DNA of 64,000 bases from Zhongshania antarctica (GTDB taxonomy: Bacteria > Pseudomonadota > Gammaproteobacteria > Pseudomonadales > Spongiibacteraceae): positions 186,001 to 250,000 of the forward strand of contig NZ_JACHHW010000006.1 of assembly GCF_014202945.1 (NCBI RefSeq), given 5' to 3'. A model generated the notes under the pieces. The model was not told where the DNA came from and made no database searches. It saw nothing but the letters and a program-made list of their open reading frames with translations. This document shows positions 43,645 to 53,838 of the stretch, in pieces (positions within the stretch are counted from its first letter, which is position 1; every line of letters starts with the position of its first letter). The position numbers and the translations under genes were made by a program.

Positions 43645-44660
43645 GATCCAGCTACCCCATTCACCTTGGCCTCAATCAATTGACTGAGTTGATAGGCGGC
43701 CATCGCATACATCGCACTATGGTTATAACGAGTAATGACGTAAAAGTTTTTCAAGCCAATCCAGTACTCATCACCCTCGTCGCCGTCGAGCTTCATCGCC
43801 GTGGCTTTCAGTTCTGGTGGCAGCGCGCGATCACTACCAATACCGGCCTTGCTTAGCTCTAAAACGGTTTTAGTCGGTTTGAGACCCGCGTTAAACAAAC
43901 TAGTATCGGCATTTTTCTTCAAAACCGCACCACTGACCACCGGCTCACCCGCACGCCAACCGTGACGTTTGAAATAATTAGCTACGCTACCGATGGCATC
44001 CACGGGATTGTTTACAATATCGATTTTGCCGTCGCCATCAAAATCGACGGCATAGGCGCGGTAACTACTCGGTATGAACTGACCGAAGCCCATGGCGCCG
44101 GCATACGAACCCTTAAGGTTAAAGGGGTCAAAGCTCTGTTCCCTCACCATCAACATATATTCCTCGAGCTGACCAAGGAAAAAGCTGCTGCGACGCGGGA
44201 AGTCGAACCCCAGAGTGGCCAAGGCATCAACCACGCGGTAGCTGCCTTTATTACGGCCATACCGAGTCTCTACCCCAATAATGCCGACGATCATCGAAGC
44301 CGGCACGCCATATTCGCGCTCTGCTCGCGCTAAGGTGGCGCGGTGCTCCCGCCAAAACTCAGCGCCCTGATCGACTCTAGAGTCCTGAATAAATATTTTA
44401 CGGTAACGGCCCCACGTCATCACCGACTCCGCCGGACGTGACATTGCATCTAAAATAGACTGTTTTGGCTCAGCCTGCTTAAGCACACCGACCACCCAAT
44501 CGCGGTCAAAATTATGCTTTTCGACCATGGTTTTAATAAACGCCTCAGAACCCGGATGAGCGCTATAATCGGCAAGGCTTGGGCTGGCAAGTAACAGTGC
44601 GGTGGCCACGCCGCCGCACAACTGTTTTATCATCGTTGTTAATTTATATTGGTTTTTCAC
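43641..44660 (-). CDS. mltB: Lytic murein transglycosylase B
   Basis: Periplasmic enzyme that cuts the MurNAc-GlcNAc bond and forms anhydro-muropeptides. It has 339 residues. The start is GTG at 44660, with AGGA 6 bases before it; an ATG nine codons later has no site. The catalytic Glu131 is in GIIGVETRYGRNKGSYRVVDALATLGFDFPRRS; GSYAGAMGFGQFIPSSYR and FDGDGKIDI (possible calcium-type loop, usual in MltB) follow. The N-terminus (MIKQLCGGVATALLLASPSLA) is a signal peptide, not a typical lipobox, so it may be soluble in the periplasm. Confidence 0.93.
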   Translation of the reverse strand: MKNQYKLTTMIKQLCGGVATALLLASPSLADYSAHPGSEAFIKTMVEKHNFDRDWVVGVLKQAEPKQSILDAMSRPAESVMTWGRYRKIFIQDSRVDQGAEFWREHRATLARAEREYGVPASMIVGIIGVETRYGRNKGSYRVVDALATLGFDFPRRSSFFLGQLEEYMLMVREQSFDPFNLKGSYAGAMGFGQFIPSSYRAYAVDFDGDGKIDIVNNPVDAIGSVANYFKRHGWRAGEPVVSGAVLKKNADTSLFNAGLKPTKTVLELSKAGIGSDRALPPELKATAMKLDGDEGDEYWIGLKNFYVITRYNHSAMYAMAAYQLSQLIEAKVNGVAGS

Positions 44661-44674
44661 AGTAAATCCTATTA

Positions 44675-45820
44675 TTACTGGTGTACTAAGCGCTCATCGG
44701 CGCAAATACCCATCAAAATCCCAAACCCCACTAATAGTGTTACCAGTGAAGTACCGCCCTGACTCACCAACGGCAGGGGTACACCCACCACTGGCAGCAA
44801 ACCCGAGACCATGCCCATGTTCACAAAGACATAGACAAAGAAAGTGAGAATAATACTCCCGCCTAATAAGCGACCGAAGCATTGTTTTGCCTGACTTGCG
44901 ATCCACAGACCGCGACTAACGATCAAGCCATAGAGTAACAATAACAGCAATACCCCACGCAGGCCGAATTCCTCCGCGAGCACCGCAATAATAAAATCGG
45001 TGTGACTTTCAGGCAAAAAGTCCAAATGCGACTGGGTGCCCAGCAGCCAGCCCTTGCCTTCAAAGCCACCTGAGCCTATCGCGGTCTTGGACTGAATGAT
45101 ATTCCAACCAGCGCCAAGCTTATCACTTTCGGGGTTGAGCATCGTCAGAATGCGCTGACGCTGGTAGTCGTGGAGCACAAACTCCCACATTGGGTATGCC
45201 ATCATCGCCAGCAGGCCCAAGCAAGAAAATATAAAGCCCCAGCTAATTCCGGCTAAGAACAGCACAAAAATGCCCGAGGTTGCGATCAAAATCGACGTAC
45301 CCAAATCGGGCTGAATAACGATCAGCCCAGTTGGAATTAGAATCAAAACCAAACTGATAAAGGTGTGGCGAAAACTCGGCGGCAGCGGATGGGTCGACAA
45401 ATACCACGCGACGGCCATCGGCATCACCAATTTGGCAATCTCCGAGGGCTGAAAACGAAAACCACCGATGCCTAGCCAGCGCTGGGCACCCTTGGCCCCC
45501 ACACCGACGAAATCCACCGCCAATAACAACATAACACAGCCAATATAGGCAAAAGGCGCCCAGCGCTGCAGCTGTTCCGTATGGAGCTGGGCGACCAGCA
45601 GCATCACCACAAAGGCGACTGATAAGTAGCGCCCCTGGCGTATTACCGTGTCCATACTGCCATCACTGGCACTGTAAAGCACACCGAGACCAACACCACT
45701 CAATATCAACAACAACAGCAACAGCGGAATATCAATACGCAAACGCTGACTGATGGTGCGCTGACTACTAATACTGCGGTTACTGCCGGGGAGCTGGCGT
45801 ACAAAATCTGAATTATTCAT
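44675..45820 (-). CDS. rodA: Rod shape-determining glycosyltransferase RodA
   Basis: SEDS-family peptidoglycan polymerase of 381 residues, partner of PBP2. About ten helices are seen, for example RIDIPLLLLLLILSGVGLGVLYS and YLSVAFVVMLLVAQL. Hallmarks are QPSEIAKLVMPMAVAWYL, QPDLGTSILIATSGIFVLFLAG, LPESHTDFIIAVLAEEFGLRG (with the catalytic Asp region) and GMVSGLLPVVGVPLPLVSQGGTSL. It overlaps mrdA by 8 bases. Confidence 0.97.
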   Translation of the reverse strand: MNNSDFVRQLPGSNRSISSQRTISQRLRIDIPLLLLLLILSGVGLGVLYSASDGSMDTVIRQGRYLSVAFVVMLLVAQLHTEQLQRWAPFAYIGCVMLLLAVDFVGVGAKGAQRWLGIGGFRFQPSEIAKLVMPMAVAWYLSTHPLPPSFRHTFISLVLILIPTGLIVIQPDLGTSILIATSGIFVLFLAGISWGFIFSCLGLLAMMAYPMWEFVLHDYQRQRILTMLNPESDKLGAGWNIIQSKTAIGSGGFEGKGWLLGTQSHLDFLPESHTDFIIAVLAEEFGLRGVLLLLLLYGLIVSRGLWIASQAKQCFGRLLGGSIILTFFVYVFVNMGMVSGLLPVVGVPLPLVSQGGTSLVTLLVGFGILMGICADERLVHQ

Positions 45821-47696
45821 CTACCCATACCTCAGGCGTGATATCCATTGGCGTTGGTACAGTTTTAGGTTCGCCGACCAAAAAAGCCTCAAATACTTTT
45901 CGGGCCGCAGGGCCTGCAACGCTGCCGCCGTGCTCACCATTTTCAATAATCACCGACACGGCTATTTTCGGGTCCTCCGCTGGAGCAAAGGCCACAAATA
46001 AAGCGTGATCCCAATTACGCTTATGAAGCGTACTGGAATCGTATTTTTCACCCGCCGCGATACCGACAACCTGCGCGGTACCCGTTTTCGCCGCCATCCG
46101 ATACGTCAATCCCGCTTTTAAGCCCCTCGCCGTCCCCTGCGGGCTAGCCACAACCTGCTCCATTCCCTGGGTTATCGCGTCCCAGTAAGCATCGGGCACG
46201 TCATCCATTCGACCTAGCAGCGGTGCAATAACCTTTTCACCGTCAACCGACGCCAGCAGACGGGGAGCACGCAACTCGCCACGCGAAGCGATAACCGATG
46301 TCGCCACCGCCAATTGCAGCGGAGTAGCGAGCATAAAGCCCTGACCAATGCCGACGCTGATGGTCTCGCCAGGATACCAGTGACTATTGCGCACTTCTTC
46401 CTTCCACGCCCGTGACGGCAATATGCCACTGCGCTCATTGGTATTATCAATACCCGTGGGCACCCCCAAACCAAAGCGCGCGCCAAAATCGTGAAGGCGA
46501 TCAATCCCCAGCCGGTATGCCAGCTCATAAAAATAAACGTCACAGGATTGCACAATGGCCTGCTCTAAATTCACCGAGTAACCATGACCACCCCGCTTCC
46601 AATCTCGGTAACGACGACTGTCGTTGGGTAGCGTAAACCAACCCGGATCGGCAATACGCGTGGCTGTCGTCACCATGCCATACTGTAAACCCGCCAAGCC
46701 CCAAATCGGCTTAATGGTCGATGCCGGTGGGTACTGACCTTGCAGAGCGCGGTTATAGAGGGGGAGGTCTGGGTCATTTTGCAGAGCGTTGTAATCGGCG
46801 CTACTAATACCATTAACAAATAAATTGGCATCATAGCTCGGGGTACTCACCATGGCGATAACCCCCCCCGTGCGCGGATCCATTGCCACTATCGCGCCGC
46901 GCTGACCTTTTAATGCCTCAAACGCGACCTGCTGAACATAGGCGTCAACACTGAGATGAATATCGCCGCCGGGCTGGGGGTCGTGGCGCTCCAACACTCG
47001 TAATATACGGCCGTGAGCATTGCTCTCAACGTTTTGATACCCGACCGTGCCGTGCAGCAACTCTTCGTAATATTTTTCCAGACCGATTTTACCGATGTGG
47101 TGAGTGCCGCTGTAATTAACGGGATCGATCTCGTCAAGCTCACGTTCGCTGATCCGCCCAACATAGCCCAGTACATGCGCAAACAACTCACCATGGGGGT
47201 AGTGCCGCACTAGCTGAGCGTCAATTTCTACACCCGGAATACGGTAGCGATTAACTGCAATTTTAGCAATTTCCTCTTCGCTAACGCGAAATTTCAGCGG
47301 CACTGCTTCATAGGGTCTGCGCCGACTCAAACGCTTGCGAAACTGCTCTATATCCTCTTCTGCAAGGGGAATCAGCTCACCAATAATGGCCAAGGTTTCA
47401 TCCAGTGACTCAAGGCGCTCCTTGACGACGGTTAAGGTATAGCTGGGAATATTTTCAGCCAATAACACGCCGTTACGATCAAAAATCAAACCGCGCTTGG
47501 GGGCGATGGGCAAAAGTTGAATGCGATTGCGATCAGAGTGGGTTTTATAAATATTGTAATCGGCGATTTGCAATTGCCCATAACGAGCAATCAAAATCGA
47601 TATCATTGTCACTACGAATATAATGGAAATCGCCACCCGATGGCGGTAAACCCTACGTTCATAGTGAGTGTTTTTAAGCTGTTGGCGCCTAGTCAT
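45813..47696 (-). CDS. mrdA: Peptidoglycan D,D-transpeptidase MrdA (PBP2)
   Basis: Crosslinking enzyme of the elongasome, 627 residues. It has an N-terminal membrane helix (about 22-37), the pedestal dimerisation domain and a transpeptidase domain with STIK (Ser326-Lys329), SCD motif in VQSCDVYFYELAYRLG and KTGTAQVVG near residue 555. It lies directly after rlmH and overlaps rodA, so PBP2 and RodA are made together. Confidence 0.97.
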   Translation of the reverse strand: MTRRQQLKNTHYERRVYRHRVAISIIFVVTMISILIARYGQLQIADYNIYKTHSDRNRIQLLPIAPKRGLIFDRNGVLLAENIPSYTLTVVKERLESLDETLAIIGELIPLAEEDIEQFRKRLSRRRPYEAVPLKFRVSEEEIAKIAVNRYRIPGVEIDAQLVRHYPHGELFAHVLGYVGRISERELDEIDPVNYSGTHHIGKIGLEKYYEELLHGTVGYQNVESNAHGRILRVLERHDPQPGGDIHLSVDAYVQQVAFEALKGQRGAIVAMDPRTGGVIAMVSTPSYDANLFVNGISSADYNALQNDPDLPLYNRALQGQYPPASTIKPIWGLAGLQYGMVTTATRIADPGWFTLPNDSRRYRDWKRGGHGYSVNLEQAIVQSCDVYFYELAYRLGIDRLHDFGARFGLGVPTGIDNTNERSGILPSRAWKEEVRNSHWYPGETISVGIGQGFMLATPLQLAVATSVIASRGELRAPRLLASVDGEKVIAPLLGRMDDVPDAYWDAITQGMEQVVASPQGTARGLKAGLTYRMAAKTGTAQVVGIAAGEKYDSSTLHKRNWDHALFVAFAPAEDPKIAVSVIIENGEHGGSVAGPAARKVFEAFLVGEPKTVPTPMDITPEVWVDE

Positions 47697-47706
47697 GACA
47701 CAGTCA

Positions 47707-48174
47707 TCAGCGGTGGTAGGGATGGTTATTATTAATTGTCCACGCTCGGTAGAGCTGTTCGGCGAACAATACCCTCACCAGCGGGTGAGGCAGGGTCATG
47801 GCAGACAGCGACCATTTTTGCCTAGCTAAAGCCAAACACGCCGGACTGAGACCATCGGGGCCACCAACCAAAATACTGATATTGTCGCCCTCCATTTGCC
47901 AACTCGCCAAGGCCTCAGCTAAAGACTCAGTACTAACGGCCTTACCTAATACATCGAGGGCGATAATACGATCACCGGCGGGAATCGCCGCCGTCATTGC
48001 CTCGCCTTCCTGGGCAATGGCACGGCGAATATCGGTATTCTTGCCCCGCTTAGGCAGGGGCAATTCTTTAATATCAAACTGAATCTCGGCGGGCAGGCGC
48101 TTGCGGTATTCCGCAACCCCCTCCTCGACCCAAGCCGGCATTTTAGTGCCTATGCAAATTAAGCTAACTCGCAT
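47707..48174 (-). CDS. rlmH: 23S rRNA pseudouridine-1915 methyltransferase RlmH
   Basis: SPOUT-class enzyme that N3-methylates pseudouridine 1915 in 23S rRNA. It has 155 residues from the ATG at 48174 ([15 protein letters not shown]), the same length as E. coli RlmH. The motif [15 protein letters not shown] is the SAM knot, and [28 protein letters not shown] ends the protein. It overlaps rsfS by 11 bases. Confidence 0.97.
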   Translation of the reverse strand: MRVSLICIGTKMPAWVEEGVAEYRKRLPAEIQFDIKELPLPKRGKNTDIRRAIAQEGEAMTAAIPAGDRIIALDVLGKAVSTESLAEALASWQMEGDNISILVGGPDGLSPACLALARQKWSLSAMTLPHPLVRVLFAEQLYRAWTINNNHPYHR

Positions 48175-48520
48175 CAGACCCTGGCTCTGAGCCCGGCTCT
48201 GGCACTTGCCACAGGCGTTCAAGGTCATAAAACAAGCGGGCTTCTGGCAACATTACATGTACCACCACATCGCCTAAATCGACCAAAACCCATTCACCGG
48301 TATCTTGGCCTTCCATGCCGATCGGCACCACATTCTGCTTTTTTGTCTCAACCCAGACATTGTCGGCCAAGGATTTTACATGACGATTCGAGGTGCCACT
48401 GCACACCACCATATAGTCAGTAACGCCACTCATGCCGCGCACATCTAGGGTCACAACATCTCGGCCTTTTACATCTTCAAGGGCTTTCTGCACCAGCTTT
48501 TGGAGTTGTTCAGCGTTCAT
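48164..48520 (-). CDS. rsfS: Ribosomal silencing factor RsfS
   Basis: Binds uL14 on the 50S subunit and blocks subunit joining under starvation. It has 118 residues with the core [39 protein letters not shown] and [35 protein letters not shown]. It lies between nadD and rlmH, its usual position. Confidence 0.96.
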   Translation of the reverse strand: MNAEQLQKLVQKALEDVKGRDVVTLDVRGMSGVTDYMVVCSGTSNRHVKSLADNVWVETKKQNVVPIGMEGQDTGEWVLVDLGDVVVHVMLPEARLFYDLERLWQVPEPGSEPGSDAS

Positions 48521-48542
48521 CTAACGGGTATTCCTATGTATT

Positions 48543-49202
48543 TCACTGTGTATATAAACCGTGTTCAGCGATATAGTCCGCGACAACGTCGGGAACAAGG
48601 TAACGAATTGACCTCCCAGAGGCCAGGCGCTGGCGGATATCAGTGGCCGAGATCGGCAACTGAATCAAACCTGTGTCATAAAACCCACCGGCACTGCGCG
48701 CTGTCAGTGCCGATGCTGATCCAAGCTTGCGATCAGCCACAAAATTCGCCACCTGCTCATCCATTGCTAAAGGATGTGCGGCGCGATGTAAAACCAATAC
48801 ATTAGCCAAACGAAACAGCGACTGCCAATCTCGCCAGCGCTGCAACTGATTAAAAGCGTCACTGCCCATAATCACCGTAATCGATACCTCTGCGCCGCGT
48901 TCAGCACGCAACTCCCGCAAGGTATCAACGGTATACGACGGGGTTTCCCGCAATAATTCGCGTCCGTCGACAGCCAAACCTGGCTCCCCGGCGACGGCAG
49001 CGCTGACCATCGCCAAGCGTTGGGCGCTATCGGCACCGGGCTGTCCACGCAATGGCGGCCGATGACTTGGCAATAGCGCCAGCTCATCAACCCCCAAGGT
49101 TTCTTTAATCTCAATCGCCGACCGCAGATGACCGTGATGAATGGGGTCAAAGGTGCCACCAAAAATCGCCAGCGACGCAGTAGCCTTATGCGAATCGGTC
49201 AT
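48543..49202 (-). CDS. nadD: Nicotinate-nucleotide adenylyltransferase NadD
   Basis: NAD synthesis enzyme (nicotinate mononucleotide to deamido-NAD). It has 219 residues, with the nucleotidyltransferase motif GGTFDPIHHGHL (residues 15-26) and the ISATDIRQRLASGRSIRYLVPDVVADYI C-terminal motif. Its ATG directly follows the proA stop codon, so both are cotranscribed. Confidence 0.96.
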   Translation of the reverse strand: MTDSHKATASLAIFGGTFDPIHHGHLRSAIEIKETLGVDELALLPSHRPPLRGQPGADSAQRLAMVSAAVAGEPGLAVDGRELLRETPSYTVDTLRELRAERGAEVSITVIMGSDAFNQLQRWRDWQSLFRLANVLVLHRAAHPLAMDEQVANFVADRKLGSASALTARSAGGFYDTGLIQLPISATDIRQRLASGRSIRYLVPDVVADYIAEHGLYTQ

Positions 49203-50459
49203 TTAACGACGAATATGGCCATCGCCGAGCACCACGTACTTCTGCGAGGTCAAACCTTCCAGCCCTACTGGGCCACGAGCATGTATTTTGTCGGTGGAAA
49301 TACCAATTTCCGCGCCCAAACCATATTCAAAACCGTCGGCAAACCGCGTCGAGGCATTAATCATTACCGAGCTAGAATCCACTTCGCGCAAAAAGCGGCG
49401 GCCGGTGGTGTAATTTTCTGTCACGATGGATTCGGTATGGGCCGAGCTGTAACGGGCAATATGACTCATTGCCTCATCGACGTCAGCCACCACTTTGATA
49501 GACAGTATCGCGGCCAAATATTCTGTGGCCCAATCTTCTTCACTGGCCTCTGCGGCAGTCATTACAATCTGCCGCGTGCGCGGGCAACCACGCAACTCAA
49601 CGCCCTTTGCCAGCAAAGCGTCAGCAATTGCCGGTAGCAATTCTTCGGCGCGACTTTCAGCAATCAACAAGGTCTCCATGGTATTGCAGGTGCCATAGCG
49701 ATGGGTTTTGGCATTCACTGCAATTGCCAACGCTTTTTCAGCATCGGCGGCATCATCAATATAAACATGACAAATACCATCGAGGTGCTTAATCACGGTA
49801 ACCGTGGCATCGCGGGCAATACGCTCAATTAAGCCCTTGCCGCCGCGGGGCACAACCACGTCGACATACTCAGGCATGGTAATCAATTCACCTACCGCGG
49901 CGCGATCCGTGGTTTCCAATACCTGAACGGCATGCTCTGGCAGACCTACCGCCACCAGGCCTTCGCGAATACACGCGGCGAGGGCTTGATTTGAGTGAAT
50001 CGCTTCAGAGCCGCCACGCAGAATCGCCGCATTCCCTGACTTTAGGCACAAACTGGCCGCTTCAACGGTCACATTGGGGCGAGATTCATAAATAATACCA
50101 ATAACGCCCAAAGGCACCCGCATTTTACCGACCTGAATACCACTGGGCCGGTAGTTTAAATCGGTGATAGCGCCAACCGGGTCGGCAAGCGCCGCCACCT
50201 GGGTAAGACCTTCAATAATACCGGCAATACCAGCGGTATTGAGCGCCAAACGATCCAGCAGTGCCGCGTCGAGACCCGCGGCCTCACCCGCCGCAACGTC
50301 TTTGGCATTGGCGGTAAGAATGTCGTCGCGCCTAGCGTCTACTGCCGCAGCGATCGCCAGCAGGGCGCGATTTTTAACGCCAGTATCAGCCGCCGCCACC
50401 AGCCGCGCAGCAACCCGCGCCTGACGCCCCAGCTGATTCATGTACTGCTTAATATCCAT
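49203..50459 (-). CDS. proA: Gamma-glutamyl phosphate reductase ProA
   Basis: Second step of proline synthesis: reduces gamma-glutamyl phosphate to the semialdehyde with NADPH. It has 418 residues with the aldehyde-dehydrogenase fold: [63 protein letters not shown] (catalytic Cys) and [35 protein letters not shown]. proB is not adjacent. A -10-like TATACT lies upstream. Confidence 0.97.
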   Translation of the reverse strand: MDIKQYMNQLGRQARVAARLVAAADTGVKNRALLAIAAAVDARRDDILTANAKDVAAGEAAGLDAALLDRLALNTAGIAGIIEGLTQVAALADPVGAITDLNYRPSGIQVGKMRVPLGVIGIIYESRPNVTVEAASLCLKSGNAAILRGGSEAIHSNQALAACIREGLVAVGLPEHAVQVLETTDRAAVGELITMPEYVDVVVPRGGKGLIERIARDATVTVIKHLDGICHVYIDDAADAEKALAIAVNAKTHRYGTCNTMETLLIAESRAEELLPAIADALLAKGVELRGCPRTRQIVMTAAEASEEDWATEYLAAILSIKVVADVDEAMSHIARYSSAHTESIVTENYTTGRRFLREVDSSSVMINASTRFADGFEYGLGAEIGISTDKIHARGPVGLEGLTSQKYVVLGDGHIRR

Positions 50460-50546
50460 GAGCCTTCTAATCCTCTCACCTGCGCGCTATCGCGAAGGTC
50501 AATACCTGCTAATTCCCACATAATAGGAGAACGAAAAATGACCGCT

Positions 50547-50552
50547 AGTATA
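50547..50552 (-). promoter_or_regulatory. Probable -10 box of proA
   Basis: TATACT on the minus strand at 50552..50547 is about 90 bases before the proA ATG in the gap between the Lon-like gene and proA. The -35 (TAGTGA at about 17 bases) is poor. It suggests that proA-lipB is started separately from the upstream genes. Confidence 0.4.
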
Positions 50553-50611
50553 ACGGATTGGAAAAGGACTCACTATCGACAATATGTACAGAGTGACGTC
50601 AGCTAGCTTAA

Positions 50612-51229
50612 CTAGCTCGATAGCGCATCCAAAATATCGTGAAGGGCATCTAAACGCGCCAAGGGCGCGTCGATACCAAGAATTTGGTAGGCGTCGGCGG
50701 CGGGCAATGGTAATAATTGCGCCAGACTATTGGCTAAGGCACCCGCGGTCTCCACATTCAGCTGCATTCCTAAACGCTGAACATGGGGGTGCTCGCCCAA
50801 CTGCCGCAACAAATCATGCAACTCGGTACTGCGCGGCGGCAATACAACATCTTCCTGCTCGGTGAGCCAGCTGACTTCGCCTATATACAAACCGGTGTCG
50901 TCCTGACGAGCCGACGCCAACTGAAACCGGCGACGACCTTCAACCACAACCCCCAACAAGCCATCCGGCAGCTGATCCCAATCGGCAATATGCGCTTCAG
51001 TGCCAATTTGAGCCAAGGTCGCTTGTCGCTCTCCCGATTTAAGGAGCTCGGCGCCACCCTCGGCCAACCAAACAATACCAAAGCTCTGCTGATTGCGCAT
51101 AGTATCGCGAATCAAGTCTAGGTAACGACGCTCAAAAATCCGCAAGCCCATGCGACCACCGGGCAGCAGCACCGTGCTTAAGGGAAATAGCGGTAGCTCT
51201 GCTACCGCGCTCGAACCTAAGTCAGACAT
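50612..51229 (-). CDS. Lon substrate-binding (N-terminal domain) protein
   Basis: A 205-residue soluble protein made up of the LON N-terminal domain alone: ELPLFPLSTVLLPGGRMGLRIFERRYLDLIRDTM, IGTEAHIADWDQLPDGLLGVVVEGRRRF and the tail ALANSLAQLLPLPAADAYQILGIDAPLARLDAL. No ATPase or protease domain follows. Such stand-alone LonN proteins have unknown roles. It overlaps the RND gene by 8 bases. Confidence 0.9.
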   Translation of the reverse strand: MSDLGSSAVAELPLFPLSTVLLPGGRMGLRIFERRYLDLIRDTMRNQQSFGIVWLAEGGAELLKSGERQATLAQIGTEAHIADWDQLPDGLLGVVVEGRRRFQLASARQDDTGLYIGEVSWLTEQEDVVLPPRSTELHDLLRQLGEHPHVQRLGMQLNVETAGALANSLAQLLPLPAADAYQILGIDAPLARLDALHDILDALSS

Positions 51230-53774
51230 TCTTCTCCGCAGCCTTTTCTAAGGCTATTTCAGGACCTAAAGGCTTAACCACCAACAGCAACTTTGGCAAC
51301 AACAACATGGCGCCCAGCAAGGCCGCCAGCATCGCCAAGCCGGTTAACAAGCCAAAATAAATACTTGGCGTAAAGTTAGACAAGGCCAGAATGGAGAAGC
51401 CAAAAATAATAATACTGGAGGTGTAATACATTGCCTTACCAATACTGGCGTGACAGCGGTACATGGTCGCCAAGTAATTGCGGTCCGTCGGAAATTCCTG
51501 TTTAAAGCGATGTACGTAGTGAATGGTGTTATCCACACCAATACCCACGGTGATCGCTGCAATGGTGATCGTCATCATGTCCAGCGGGATACCCGCCAAA
51601 CCCATGCCGCCCAATACTGCACCGGCCGCCAATAAGTTGGGCGCCAGGGCAATAAGCGCCAGGCTCAATGAGCGAAACAAAACCATAAACATGGCCAGTA
51701 TGGCTACAAATACCGCGCTCAAGGTCATAATCTGCGAGGTAAACAGGCTTTGCAGCATATTATTGTATAAAACTAACATGCCGGTTAAGTGCACTTGCTC
51801 CGGCGCAAAGCCCAACTCATTCACCAAATGATCTTCAATATCAATCAATAGCTGATTGCGATTCAGGGTGCGACTAGTTTCTTTAACCCGCACGCTGATT
51901 CGGACTTGATCGACTTCTGCCGACATATAGGGATCAATCAAAATGGACGATATCGACTCCGGCAATGAGCGCTGAGCCAGTGCCAATTGCAGGTCGTCGA
52001 CATTACCCATAATAATCTGCATCAATTCATAAAAGGTCGACAGCGACAGGACCTTGCCGGTCTCTGGCAAACCATCCACATAATCGTGTACCGATTGAAT
52101 TCGCTGCAAGCCGGCAACTGTGAACCATTCGCTCTGAGCAGCACCTGCATCACCAAAATCGCCGCCGAAATCATCGGCAAAGTCATTGGCGAAATCGTTA
52201 CTGAAATCGTCAAAATCATCGCCGCCGCTATTTACAGCCTTCTCGGCGACTGGGTCTTTCTTGGGTAGGTCCAAGATAATATCGAGAGGAATAGTGCCCC
52301 CCAGCTCAGCGTCAATCGTCTCCATACCCTGATAAATTTCAGTGGTATCGTGGAAGTAGTCAATAAAGCGGTTTTCGACTTTGAGCTGAGTAATACCCCA
52401 CACACTAAGCAGCAAAAGCCCTGTAGACACTACAACCACAGTGCGTCCAAAGCGCTCGGTAGCCACGGCAAAATACCGCGTAAATGCGGCGCTATCATCC
52501 GAGCTGCCCTTTTCGTTGCGGCGCTTCATCAGCATCATTGCGCAGGGCATAACAATAAAGGTCAACACCAGTGCCGACACGACACCAATGGTCATCATCC
52601 AGCCAAAATCAATAACCGGGCGAATGCCGCTAACCACCAAGGAGGCAAACGCCACCAAGGTCGTTAACGTGGTGTACAAACACGGCATGGCCATAATCGC
52701 GGTGGTTTGCGAGACCAAGCTAAATTGATCCGCGTCTGGCTGAGCAGCAGAATACTCTCGGTAACGCACCACAAGGTGGATGGTGACCGACAAGGTAATA
52801 ATCAGCAGCAAAGCCACAAAATTCGCGGAGATAACAGTGAGCCGCCAATCGAGAAAACTCAACAGACCGAGCATAAAGACCACATTCAACACGCAGGTCG
52901 ACAGGGGGATTAGCACCCAGCGCAGACTACGGAAAATCACCGTCAACAACACCACAATAAACAGCAGTATGCCAGCGCCAAACACCCGCAAATCGCTTTT
53001 AACAAAGGCGATCATATCCACCGCGATCATCGGGACACCGCCGAGAAACACCGTGGCATCGCCGCGATAATCCTTAACAATATCCCGCGCCAAGGCAACT
53101 AACTTAGCCTGCCGCTCGTGGGCCTCGGCAGTGTAATCTGCAAAGGTTTTTTCTAAGTCGTCCAACGTCGCCTGTTCGTCAGCGCTAATGGTTTCCGCAG
53201 CAGCCTTGGCGCGCAGAGCGTCGCGCTGATTTAGCAGTTCATAATAACGCTCGTCGCGCTGAATATTGACCTGAATTGCGGTGGTGCTGCCGTCGGTACT
53301 GGTCAGTAAAGATTTGTAGATCGGGCTGGTCGCAAGCTCTTCGCGGACCATCTCCATATCAATACCCGGCGTACGCAGGGTCGGAATCTCTCCCGCCGTG
53401 ACCTGACTCAGCGACACCCGTGGACTCTCAAGTAAAGGCACATCCAGTATCGAGGTTACGTTAGAAACATTCGGCAATCCTGCCAAGCGGTCACGCAGTT
53501 CGCCAAGCGTCTGCAACTGCTCTGGGGCAAACAAATCGGCTTGCGGTTGATACGTCACCAACAGGAAGTCTTCGGAGCCATAGCGTTTACTGATATCGCG
53601 GTAATAGGCCAGCGACTCGTCGCCCTCTAGTACCAATGCATCGGCGGAAGCGTCGAGCTGCAAGGTGGGAATATAGCTTCCCAACCAGCCGACCAAGGCG
53701 AGTAATATCGCCAAAACCCAAAATGCATTACGCAGTATTACGCGTTGGTAAATCGACAGCAGCATTCCACTCAT
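51222..53774 (-). CDS. RND/MMPL-type efflux transporter with acidic D-F repeats
   Basis: An 850-residue protein with the twofold RND layout: helix 1, a large periplasmic domain, helices 2-6, a second periplasmic domain (about residues 450-650) and helices 7-12. Conserved MMPL pieces include FLDWRLTVISANFVALLLIITLSVTIHLVVRY and IPLDMMTITIAAITVGIGVDNTIHYVHRFK. Near residues 515-543 a period-4 acidic insert, DDFDDFSNDFANDFADDF, is very unusual. Substrate is unknown; relatives export lipids, hopanoids or sterols. It overlaps the Lon-N gene by 8 bases. The start at 53774 (MSGMLLSIYQRVI) has no obvious rival. Confidence 0.88.
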   Translation of the reverse strand: MSGMLLSIYQRVILRNAFWVLAILLALVGWLGSYIPTLQLDASADALVLEGDESLAYYRDISKRYGSEDFLLVTYQPQADLFAPEQLQTLGELRDRLAGLPNVSNVTSILDVPLLESPRVSLSQVTAGEIPTLRTPGIDMEMVREELATSPIYKSLLTSTDGSTTAIQVNIQRDERYYELLNQRDALRAKAAAETISADEQATLDDLEKTFADYTAEAHERQAKLVALARDIVKDYRGDATVFLGGVPMIAVDMIAFVKSDLRVFGAGILLFIVVLLTVIFRSLRWVLIPLSTCVLNVVFMLGLLSFLDWRLTVISANFVALLLIITLSVTIHLVVRYREYSAAQPDADQFSLVSQTTAIMAMPCLYTTLTTLVAFASLVVSGIRPVIDFGWMMTIGVVSALVLTFIVMPCAMMLMKRRNEKGSSDDSAAFTRYFAVATERFGRTVVVVSTGLLLLSVWGITQLKVENRFIDYFHDTTEIYQGMETIDAELGGTIPLDIILDLPKKDPVAEKAVNSGGDDFDDFSNDFANDFADDFGGDFGDAGAAQSEWFTVAGLQRIQSVHDYVDGLPETGKVLSLSTFYELMQIIMGNVDDLQLALAQRSLPESISSILIDPYMSAEVDQVRISVRVKETSRTLNRNQLLIDIEDHLVNELGFAPEQVHLTGMLVLYNNMLQSLFTSQIMTLSAVFVAILAMFMVLFRSLSLALIALAPNLLAAGAVLGGMGLAGIPLDMMTITIAAITVGIGVDNTIHYVHRFKQEFPTDRNYLATMYRCHASIGKAMYYTSSIIIFGFSILALSNFTPSIYFGLLTGLAMLAALLGAMLLLPKLLLVVKPLGPEIALEKAAEKNV

Positions 53775-53838
53775 ATTTAACCCTTAAGCTTGGTTGGTCG
53801 CCTCGCGGGCGCGTCCGATTTTTTTAAAACCTTATTCT

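Noticed and set aside
50538-50606. 22-codon plus-strand frame with an AGGAG site upstream of the Lon-N gene
   Set aside because: Very short, antisense to the flanking genes, and coincides with the proA -10 box on the other strand; probably chance.
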